Below, in pieces: positions 11,671-21,221 of a stretch of 64,000 bases of DNA. The first letter of the stretch is position 1. Every line of letters begins with the position of its first letter. The stretch lies in the NCBI RefSeq assembly GCF_033439725.1, contig NW_026944386.1, positions 682,001 through 746,000 of the forward strand, in the 5' to 3' direction. A model generated the notes under the pieces. The model did no database searches. It worked only from the letters and a program-made list of their open reading frames with translations, and was not told the DNA's origin. Source of the stretch: Neurospora tetraspora (taxonomy: Eukaryota > Ascomycota > Sordariomycetes > Sordariales > Sordariaceae). The position numbers and the translations under genes were made by a program.

Positions 11671-13210
11671 ATGCCAAGTAATGCCCCCTTTGGAGGATTG
11701 AACGCCTCCGACAGCAATCAGAAGCCAAAACCACACGTTTTGATCATTGGCGCCGGCATTTCTGGCCTTGTCCTCGCTCAATCTCTCCAACTCCATTCGA
11801 TCCCCTTCACCATCTTCGACCGCCAGCCAGGTCCAACGGATCGAGACAAGAAGGAAAATCTGGGTTGGGGCTTGACCATTCACTGGTTCCTGGCTGCTCT
11901 CCGCTCTCTCCTGCCTGAGGAACTGGTGCAGCGATTACCGGAGACATACGTCGATAGGAAAGCCGTTGAGGATGGCCGAACGGGAACTTTCCCCTTTTAT
12001 GATTTGAGCACAGGGGAATTGAATCTTCTGTGCCAGAGGTGGGAGAGAACAGCAGGGTGAGGGTTGAGAGGAGGAGATTGAGGGAGTTGCTCGGAGTGGG
12101 TGTCGAGGTGAAGGTTGGTGCTTTTTGAGCTACGTTGCTGGGCAGATGGGATAATTGTCAGTGGTGTGCAATGATGCTAACCGGATTGAATGGGGTTGTA
12201 GTGGGATAAGAGCGTCACCCAAGTCGATAACCGAGAGGACTCTGTCACCGTGACATTTGACGATGGGACATCAACCTCGGGGACTCTTCTCGCGGCTTGC
12301 GATGGTGCCAACTCAGTGATTCGCCGTGCTTTGTTCCCGGACGAGCAGTATCCGAGGTACCGAATTCCAGTGAGAGTGATGGGTGTCAGACTCGACTGCT
12401 CAAAGGAAGAAATCGAGCCGGTAAGGACGCTTGATCCGTTTTTCTTGCAAGGGAGTTGTCCTGCGACGATGTCGTATGTTTACATCAGCGGTAAGAAAGC
12501 ATTCCAAATTCCACCAGTTAGATCTAGTGGGTATGGTGTTGACATGAAAATACCTCTAGTCCTCGATGCACCTGGGAACAACCCTGATAAGCGGACGGAC
12601 AAGTATACCGTCCAGGTGGTTGTCTCATGGCCCATCCGCAGCGGCGTGCTTGGGCAATCGTCACCGGTCCCGGTTCCCGAAACCAATAATGAGAAACTCA
12701 GGCTTCTCAAGACGTTTGCTGAATCGTGGAGCGAGCCGTTCAAATCACTTGTCTGTAACGCTCCTGAAGACACTGAAGTCAAACGTCTTGACCTGTCGGA
12801 CTGGGCGCCGCCAAAGGGTCTGCGAAGTACAGGTCGAGTGACACTTGTGGGAGATGCCTTGCATCCTATGGCTATGTGTGAGTTTGTCGTCTCTCCGAAA
12901 TTGAAGGCGACTGACCTAACGCATGCGTTTAGACCGCGGCGAGGGTGCCAACCATGCCATCTTGGACGTCCTGGAGTTTGCGCAACAAGTACTCCCACAT
13001 CTGGAAGACACGACTGCTGAGTTTCGGAGTGCAATCGACAGGTATGAGGACTCGGTGGTTGCCAGAGCGCGTCCGGCGGTGTTTGCTTCCCGACAAGCGT
13101 GTATTGATGCGCACTGGTGGGAACGGATTAGCGGCAACAGTCCTCTATTGAGCAGACGAACTCCCAATGTGGAATACGAGGAGGAGGATGTTCGTCTATG
13201 GTCCGACTGA
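11671..13210 (+). pseudogene. FAD-dependent monooxygenase broken by a one-base frameshift
   Basis: Exons 11671-12113, 12202-12877 and 12933-13210 are inferred. The N-terminus has the Rossmann FAD motif VLIIGAGISGLVLAQSL, and the C-terminal half has the second FAD motif VGDALHPM followed by YRGEGANHAILDV, as in fungal aromatic-hydroxylase-like flavoproteins. The first frame reads well through YDLSTGEL (to about 12021) and then loses homology. From about 12022 a different frame gives VPEVGENSRVRVERRRLREL, which continues in phase into exon 2. The spliced length is 1397 nt, one short of a multiple of three, as expected from one lost base. No intron can fit at the break. This is either a real null allele or a sequencing error. 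The likely reaction was NAD(P)H-dependent hydroxylation of a small aromatic or related metabolite. Confidence 0.75.
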
Positions 13211-13497
13211 GTAGCGACGACAAAGAGTTCGCGTTGAAGCTACAATCGCCCGCGGGGAGAGAGGGGAAAGCAGTGATGCTCACGGGAGGTATTGGGCAGA
13301 GGAAAGGAAGAGAAACAATCGTTCATCGCCCAGTCATAAAAATCAGCAAAAAAAGTAATTTCGCAGTTGCTGTGGATAGGCTCAGTGCCCTAACACATCA
13401 CATCGTTCTTGCCATCTTCTACCCTCAAAGTCGCTCCTTCCCCTTCGTTCCCCAATCAGCTTGGATATGCGGCGACAAAAAGGGAAGTGGAGCAAAA

Positions 13498-13617
13498 AAC
13501 ATACAACACCAGGGATTCGCTGGTCGTCACCGACCCAACTACTAGTCTGGCCCTCACTGGCTTATCTATGGGAGAGCGGACGGGATCCCGAGTTTTCCGG
13601 TGGGTATGGTCGTATGT
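13498..13617 (-). rRNA. 5S rRNA: 5S ribosomal RNA
   Basis: Reading the minus strand from 13617 gives the characteristic start ACATACGACCATA, then GGGATCCCGTCCGCTC, AGTAGTTGGGT, CCAGCGAATCCC and the end GTTGTATGT. The 5' and 3' ends (ACATACGAC / GTTGTATGT) pair to form helix I. The gene is about 120 nt and is followed by a T-run (A6 on the plus strand, 13494-13499) as RNA polymerase III terminator. It stands alone, as expected in Neurospora, where 5S genes are dispersed and of several sequence types. Compared with the commonest type I remember, the arm reading GGTCG-GTGA-CGACC has changed on both sides while staying paired. Confidence 0.93.
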
Positions 13618-14168
13618 AGCTATTTTAGTGAGATTGTGCGCCTATGAAGCACAGATCCTGTTGCGTCGGCGATCACCGCCCACAGAATGGAGCAGCAACT
13701 TCTCAAACAAATTGAATTAAATTTTCTTTGCATAATTCGCATGAAAGTATTGCGAGGATGGAAAAGCAAGCAAAAAATGAGGCAAAAAGCAATCCAAACA
13801 GGGGAAGGAACCGAAGAGAAGGAAGAGGAGGAACGTAACAGCGCCAGCTTGAACAGAAACATTTTCCAACCGAATTGAGAACTGATAACGCAAAGAAAAT
13901 TCGTAATCTCATCAAGGTTCTACATTCCGTGCTCCCCTTTGATCCAGCTCACCAATCTGTGCTTGACCACACGCTCTCCATCCCTCGCAAAATCCAGCCC
14001 CCATCATGTTCATGTTCGCGACCCATTTCGAGGTCCATCAAATCAGAATATGGAAGCAGGCGCGGTGAGATACGCATCATAACGGTGACACCCTGTAGGT
14101 AATTTGAGAATAGTGATTGTCTGTTCCTTGTTGTTGTCCCCGAGATACATCGCTGTTCCAAGTAGATA
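13618..14168. other. Intergenic, 0.55 kb
   Basis: It lies between the 5' end of the 5S gene and the 3' end of the decayed HET gene. It must contain the upstream element of the 5S gene; an A/T-rich TAAAATAG lies within 20 bp of its start. Nothing else is recognised. Confidence 0.4.
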
Positions 14169-16882
14169 CTAGAGGATCGTGATCGTTGTCTCAACCCCTT
14201 CATCGGAGTCTAAAACGCTCGGGTTGTCGCTCCATAGTGGTAACATGGGCCGTGGAGGCTCATTGGGACCGACCGAGCGATGTTGAATTAGCATTCCGAT
14301 GCGCCGGTATGTGTTGTCGCCTTCGAGTTTCTGTAAAATTAGGGAATACTCTGCAGAGGACCTGACTAGCTGACGAAGGAAATCTTCTACGCCGCTGTGA
14401 CATACCCAATCGGTAGGTTTGTCTTGGTCTTGATCTGCTTTCTCCCCTGCTTCACTCCCTTCTTTTTCCTCCTGTCCTTGCTCCTCGTCTTCACCTTCTT
14501 CTTCTTCCTCTTCCCCCTCTTCTTCTTTTTTTTCTTCCCTTTCGCCACCATCTTGGCCTCCGGTATTTCCTTTCTTCTGCCTTTGGTCCTCCTCCCACGT
14601 CGTACCCCTCCCTTCTAATAGCTCAGCGTATCCCACCTGAACCAACTGAAGACATTTGACTTGGCTGCCTTTGTAGTAGTCGTTATGCTGCGTATTCATC
14701 TCAGAATGAAGAAGATGAAAAGGCGAGTCCATCGTAACTGTCGCACTCGCAGAAACACCACGTATAACATATTCCCCAGAGTCAAACATGACGAAACGCG
14801 ACTGAATCTGAGCCCCTGTATCTTGGATTCTCAGCGTGAGTGTTCCCATCTTTATCTTCCCCTCTTCTAGGTCCTGCTCCTTCACGAACTCACGGATAAT
14901 TCGCGCGTCACGAAGCTTTCCCGATACGACCAATGTACCTGCAGAGACTTTGCCAGTAGGGTCTAGAGTAGCTGGAATGGTTTCGCAACTGACTAGGTCT
15001 ATGTAGGCCATCATGATATCGGGAATCCTGGTAGGAAACCTGACAACGGTATTTTGTGATGCCCACGACCAGCTCGGAGCTCTCCACGCTTCTGGGCCAC
15101 GTTCAAGCTTGACGCGGCTGGAATAATGGGAACTCCACAGTAGGTCTATCATAATAGAGTTACTCCAGAGTCCTGCTAGGTATTTAGCCGAAAGTCTACC
15201 ACGCCCATTCTGCTTGGCCAGTCCGGAGAGCGCAGGGAGTTTGTCAGCTTCATGGCTCAGATTCAGAGCTGAATACTCAAGAAGTACATCATGCCAACTG
15301 GAGACCATTTGTGCAGGGTGTCCCTGCTTGAGGTCGCGATGAAATATGGGTTTAAGAGTGCCGTTCGGATAGGTACCACCAAGATGCGGAGGCAGACATT
15401 CACAGAAGGTCATAGACCTACACTCCCACATCAATTCTTCTCCGCAGAAGTGTACAACCCTTGGAGCTAAGATACGCTCCTGCAATACCCACGCACGGCT
15501 AAACAATGGCGGATTCTCGTTGACGGGTATATGGGGATGAGGATGACCACGGGTAACAAAAGTACTTTTGGATCAATGAGGGCGTTTATATCCCACAAGG
15601 TCAAACGAGATATCGGATGATGTTGACCCACGCAGCCGCACATAGTTGGCGCATTCTCTGATAGAGAGGCCTTGACTGCTATCAGACGCTGAAGTAGCCG
15701 CAATGGTGAGATACGAATTCTCGTATATGTTGCACATGTTGCCAGACTACTCAGCCCAATCGTCCGAATCATCCTGAATAATGCATAGAGAATCGATCCA
15801 CAGATAATGTATCCCTAGATGTTGAGTGAATTGAATCGCGTCTTGAAAGGTCCTTGGAATTCTCTTCCAATCGATGTTTAGGCGATGAGCTTTGATATTG
15901 TCCCTTGTCGTCCTTAGAGGTTGCTTGGTTCCCCAACAATGGCCAAGGCATGTATAGCGGCCAAAGGTAGCTTTGCTGTTTTCAACAAGTCGAACATCTT
16001 CAATGCCGTTGCCAACAAAGATTAAACGTCGTGGCAAGAGTGCTTCTACTTTACCAGGACAGTCGGCATGATCCTGGAGACAGCTTTCAAGCCAAGTACG
16101 CGCCACCTTGAACGAATGGGACACAAATATTTCGAAATCCGATTCGGTGTATAAGTCACTGAGAAACACGGGCGCTATATATTCATCGACGCCTATTGTC
16201 GGTTCCTATGAGCTTCGACATTGTTTCTAATTGGTGGAAAGGACGGGGATCTCTGATTGCGTCAATACTTACATGGTTGGTAGACAAACACGTTAAAGAT
16301 CGTATGAGACCGATCGTTATGAGGATCATCATCAGGACCAGAAATAACATGAAGCCGGTCAATGGAAAGTAGTGGCTGTTCATAGTGAGCCTCGCAGCAA
16401 CTGCGCCGGAAAGGTATAACCGAGCATACATAGACCAGGTCAATGCCTGAGAGAGGTCTCCCAAGTATCATTTCGGCCATAGTAAGGACGATAAGGCACT
16501 GCCAGCAGGTGCGAGAACTCTCATCATCAAGTGACCAGGTGAGTTCTCCCAGCGTTTCTAATTCCGATCTCTTGCATTTCTTGCATCTTGTTCCCGGCAA
16601 AGGCTTTTTTGCAACAAGAAAGCGACTGGAAGAAGTCGACTCCTCCCACCAAGTTCTCCACGGTGCTTCTTCATTGCTCTCATCCGCAGGTATAGGCGCA
16701 GCTTTCGATGGAGAAGAGGTAAGATCTCTCGACTCAGAGATGTCAGGCCCGCGTTCGCGTTCGTTGATCTCGGGCGGTTGGGCGTCAGATGCAAGTGGCT
16801 CCTAGGTTCGGAAACAAGAGTCAGCAATCCATAACTCACTATAATATGCAAACAAGGAATAGTCGAGGCTTACCATATTCAT
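14169..16882 (-). pseudogene. HET-domain protein with two in-frame stop codons
   Basis: Exons 16882-16874 (ATG plus two codons), 16801-16273 and 16192-14169 join in frame with good donors (GTAAGC, GTAAGT) and would encode 853 residues. The N-terminus carries Cys pairs (CKKCKRSE and CWQC) like many HET proteins. The HET domain has CLGHCWG, PRTFQDAIQFTQHLG and YLWIDSLCIIQDD. The downstream part has FSRAWVLQERILAPR and WECRS, then a very Glu/Lys-rich stretch. TAG at 15749-15747 (codon 328) falls within the HET domain, right after DDWAE and before SGNMCNIYENSYLTIAATSA. TGA at 15575-15573 (codon 386) follows. Both are explained by single C-to-T changes (CAG, CGA). HET proteins trigger non-self recognition cell death on hyphal fusion; this copy looks inactive, at best giving a truncated product. 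Confidence 0.8.
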
Positions 16883-18340
16883 TCTAGCGTGTTGTAGGCC
16901 ACCGTCCTGGGGCCTTCCTAAGCGGCAACGCGAAGTGTTGACGGTGGAGAAGTGAAGGACTATGGCCCAGTGGAGCCGGAGCATATATGACAGTTCTCGG
17001 ATGGCAGCGAATGGCTTGTTGCACCGTAAGCGATTGAACCGATTGGGCGAGGACAGTTGGTTCTCGTGAGATTTGTGCGCTTGATCAGCCTGCCCATGGT
17101 TTCACTGCTCTAGAGATCCGAGTATGGTGTACCATGCAGTACTCCTCCAAACCACGCAATGACCCACCTTGTCCCCATCATTTTCTTTCTTGCTGTCAAA
17201 TACTTCGGTCGGACTGTCGCATAGCTCAGGACGAGATGTTTGTGGAGATGGGGATTGTCGCTTGCCTGTGATGGTCCGAAGGAATTGGCGAGAGGTAAAG
17301 GTTCGGTCGCCGGAGGAAACGGAGCACAATAGATGCCGATGTGTCATCAACATTAGTGAGCTTTGGAAACTTCCATTTGTTCAAGCGAGAGTAATTGATG
17401 GCATTGCGCGAAGGGGGCCGTTAGGCAGAAGACTGGAAGACGGTGGAAAATCAGAGAAGACGATCGTGGCCTGGACGGGACCGCGCGTCATTCACTATAT
17501 TCCACTGCCGGTTATTACTGTCGCACACGGCAAGGACATTGTACATGTACCACCTACATTGGTGCCTGCTCACGTGCTACTTCTCGTTCTTTTGCAATTT
17601 TGCTTGATCGATCGTTCCTGCTCCTGCTCATGCTCCTGCCCGCTCTTGTCCTCTCCTCCCCTCTCCTCAAACATGCGAGACCCCTCGCCGCCTTGTGTTT
17701 GGTGATTGAACACCACACAACAGTACCTATTCGCTCAACCAACATCTTTCAGAGCGTCTAGGGCAACTGCCCCATTTCATCCATGGCATTACTGGGATGT
17801 CTCTGGTGAAAGGCGGATGCTGTGAAGGTCTTGAAGCCGAGGCTTTTGGGATGAATTTGGAGGATACGGGTGGTCGACAGGGCATCCAGTGCGGTTTCCT
17901 CGACGATAATTGCATGGACTTGATCTGGGGTTGCTCGCTTGTAGTTTCTGTTTTGCTGCGTGTTCTGGTGACTGTTCTTCTCATGAAAGGCAAAGGAAGG
18001 AACTCTCAAAGGAAAGAACTCTCCTTGGAAAGTTCTTGGTTTGATTATTATCATAGCGATCCTTTCTCCTTTGCAAGCCAGTCGGGCGGAAGGTGCGTCT
18101 GCTCGGTGGAAGTCGGCAGAACATCTGCGCAGCAACGTGTCGAATCTATCGCCATTTATTTGGGCAAGCGCGAGTCAAGAACTGCGCGCTCTCGAGATGG
18201 ATCATTCTCCTTGTTCGTTTTGCAACTTTGTCCTTGCAATCCACATCTTTTCTGTTATGCTCCAACACAACGCAATATCACTCCCCGGCCATTTACTTAT
18301 TCACTTAAAAAGCGCTTGAATCACGAACTCTTACCGCATC
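16883..18340. other. Intergenic, 1.46 kb
   Basis: It contains the promoter of the decayed HET gene and the region upstream of the 18.3-kb unknown locus. ORFs of up to 189 codons run on both strands over the same bases (17758-18366) with random-looking translations. No gene is supported. Confidence 0.4.
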
Positions 18341-19234
18341 ATGGAGAAAATTCTACGACATCTTGATCATGAACCTATCGACTGGAACACCGAGGAAAAA
18401 TTTATCTTTGGGTCATTGGCCGGTCCATACATCGGCGGATGGGCTGGGAGGTTCCCGGGTCATCGGAACTGTTCCGAACCTTTGGCGAAGCTCATGGCGA
18501 GGTTCAAGCTGTTTAGGCGTTACGCCGAGTGTTACACAAAGGACCCCAACACCTTTAACTCCACAATCAAGTCGAAGGTCAAGGAACTGAAGATTCTCCT
18601 CGGTAGGTGTCCCCCATTATCATCTTCTCTGGTTGCCAGCTTGTAGACCGATGTCTCCGGTCTCTCTATGGTAAGATGCTAACGTTCTAGCATAGGGAGC
18701 AGGTACTCGACCCCCCCGCGTTCTCTCGAGACAATCAAGAACGACGACGATATGTATCGCGCAAGGTGCAACTATTATAAAGTCTTTGAGCTGGAACTGG
18801 ACCGATTCATCTAGGATGTCGCAAGAACGTTCACCGACAGGCACAAAGACGAATTCATCAACGAATGCCAAGGCATTAAATATTGGTGTACAAACGGGAA
18901 TTGGCTAGAACCTCACTCTACTCGACCAAAGGAGGGGGAACCGGACCTGCCGGCTCCACAGAAGTACGGCTATGTCCAGCAACCGTATGGCCGTATTGGC
19001 CTTGGTCCAGGCAACACTAACTTTTCTTTTCCTCTCCTTGTTCCGCCTTTTAAACCTTGCAAACTACCTACGATGCAGCCGCCTGCTAAAGCTCGAGGAC
19101 CACCTTCGAGATTCGACGCCAGGCTGTTGGCTTCGAGGCTACATACCTATGGACACGGGGACAGATGATATGGGGTGGTTGAACGAACTGAAACTTCAGT
19201 TCTGGGTTATTGGAGCGGTTAGTTGTTTTTTGGT
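18341..19234 (+). pseudogene. Unknown multi-exon locus with in-frame TAG
   Basis: Exon 1, 18341-18602, gives 87 codons (start MEKILRHLDHEP). A donor GTAGGT, a GCTAAC branch site and the acceptor CATAG at 18695 lead in frame into an exon encoding charged, Tyr/Cys-containing sequence (YRARCNYYKVFELELDRFI). TAG at 18812-18814 (codon 127) interrupts it, and the same frame continues sensibly (DVARTFTDRHKDEFINECQG). A third coding-like segment lies at about 19079-19233 (KLEDHLRDSTPGCWLRG ... ELKLQFWVIGAVSCF) after a pyrimidine tract and TGCAG, but its phase does not match the previous exon cleanly. Sequence after 19322 may be a further exon. I do not recognise the family. The TAG is one C-to-T step from CAG. 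A wrong exon model is the main alternative to decay. Confidence 0.4.
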
Positions 19235-21221
19235 GTGAGTAGCTCCTGGGGTTACGTCGACTTGTCTTGTGGCTGACTGGAACGCATACAGTCATTAACT
19301 AATTTTTTGCACCTGGAGCTCAGGTTTCTCTTTGGTGACGTATATTTCAGTGTTTGCTTCTCGTGGCTGTAGGAGAGAGGCGGAAGTCCGGAGGGTTATC
19401 AGTTTGCTTGGGGACTATTTTCAAGGGCGATGGTTCATATTGTTGGATACTGCATACTGGCCAACCGCCCACACGCTTGTCACCAAAGTTCAACCTCATT
19501 ATGATGTTAGTCCACAAGGAAAGAATCCGCAGCGTAGTAACAAAGGAATTTGCGAGTCCTTGTCCCTATCGTCGCACACCCCATTCTCCCTGTTCTCGTT
19601 CTGGTTCTGGTTCTCGTCCATTTCCACTTCCTGGTCCCCGGTCGAAGTCCCGGCCACGGTCCCATCCCCATATTACCCCCTCACCCTCCGGCCCCGGCTC
19701 CGCGTGCCGATGGACTTCAGTCCAGATCTTCCTGCGGGCTCCAGTTGGATAAGTAACTCGCGCAGTTCCATACAAGCCTTAGATATCTACTTACAAGGGC
19801 CACGAATAACCCACCTTCTCGATGGTATTCATTGGACCAACTATTCAGCTACAACAATTGAGTGTCCGCACCTTATCTTCCTCATCTCTTTCTAAACCCG
19901 GTACATCCCGCTCTATACGACCTCCGTCCTTCCCGTTACCATGCGCTCCACCACTCTCCTCTCCCTTCCCAGTCACCTGAGAAGACGGCGCCACCACCGG
20001 CCGTCGCAACTTCACCCCCAACACAAAGCCGCGCGAAGTCCAGGTCAACCCCCTCCCTCCCGTCTCACCGAACTAACAGGCCCCTACAAGGAAGACGCCA
20101 GCGTCCACATCTACGGGCTACATGCGGCATCTCCCAACACCCAAAACCTCAATCAACCCCACGCACGTCTCGCACCCAGCCACCACCTACCTCCGCTCCA
20201 GCGCCGCCACCCGTACCAACCCTTCTACGCGCTCATCTGTGATGTTCTATGATTTAGTGAGGATATCGATGACGGAGAGAGCGAGACGGATTATGTAGCG
20301 AAGCTGCTCCTGGTGTCGTTGTGGGGGATGGGTTCAATGGGGAGAGAAGGGGAGGGGGGAAGGACAGAAGGGGGTGGTGAGAGATGACTGGACGGGAGTG
20401 AGGAGATGTATAAGGCGAGGAGGTAGGTGGAGAGTGGGGTGAGGCCGGAGGGGATTACGATGGAGTTGGTTAGGGATTTTGGGTGGAGGGGGTGAGGGTT
20501 GGGGGAGTCTTGGAGGACGGGGGAGTTGGGAGTTGGGAGTTGGAAGTTGGGAGGAGGGATCAAGATGGTTGTGAGATATGAGGCGGGTTGAAAGGGGACT
20601 TGAGAACAGGACTTGACGGTTAAGGTACAGGTACTTTACCTAACGCCTAACGCCTAACGCCTGTGTTGCATGGAAGTTTTAGTTGGGCGTAAGCCCTCGG
20701 CTTCTACTTGGAACCTTGGTTATGTCGTTGTTGAGATGCATTCAGTGAGCATTTCCAGAACACGCTTACATATGTATAATGTGAGTCGTTGGTTGAGGGA
20801 GAGGTATGATGAAAGCGAAAACTAAAAACTAGCAGTGGTTGATCTGACGCATAGAGACTGAAGCATGGAAACATAAAGGAAAAAGGAAAAGTAGGCTACT
20901 TGAAAGAAGGAGATGAGAAAGTAGTCGGAAACAAAAAGCAATGAATTTGAAATACTCCCAAAGAAAATATCCTAGGCGATGGTATCGTTAAAAATCCCTT
21001 ATACACCGTCCCCAGGCCTCCATCACTAGTGTAGACCAGCCTGGTAAATAAAAGAGATGGCATCGGTTCCATGCTTGTTGACCAAGATTTGACATAAGTG
21101 GAACGGTCCGCTTCTGCGTCAGCGGTAAGGAGTGAAGAGTGCCAAACGTCTTTCCTTACAGCCGAGATTCATGTCCACTAGTCCAATCTGAGAGTTGAGT
21201 CGCTTGACGAGGCGTCGTCGA
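19235..21221. other. Mostly unassigned, 2 kb
   Basis: 19330-19760 may contain a further exon of the locus to the left, since all three plus frames are partly open. 19862-20252 is P/S/T/R-rich in all three plus frames and cannot be assigned; a decayed gene fragment is possible. 20638-20662 holds three and a half copies of a CTAACGC-type heptamer. 20300-20580 is G-rich with poor complexity. The rest is downstream of the intact HET gene. Confidence 0.35.
20638..20662. repeat. Short CTAACGC heptamer repeat
   Basis: Tandem copies of CCTAACG/CTAACGC are visible. The unit differs from the fungal telomere repeat TTAGGG and the array is very short. Confidence 0.7.

Noticed and set aside
19862-20252. 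Pro/Ser/Arg-rich ORFs in three frames
   Set aside because: All frames are equally low in complexity, so none can be chosen; noted only as unassigned sequence.
20638-20662. Telomere-like CCTAACG repeats
   Set aside because: The heptamer differs from TTAGGG/CCCTAA, the array is only about 25 bp and it is internal.
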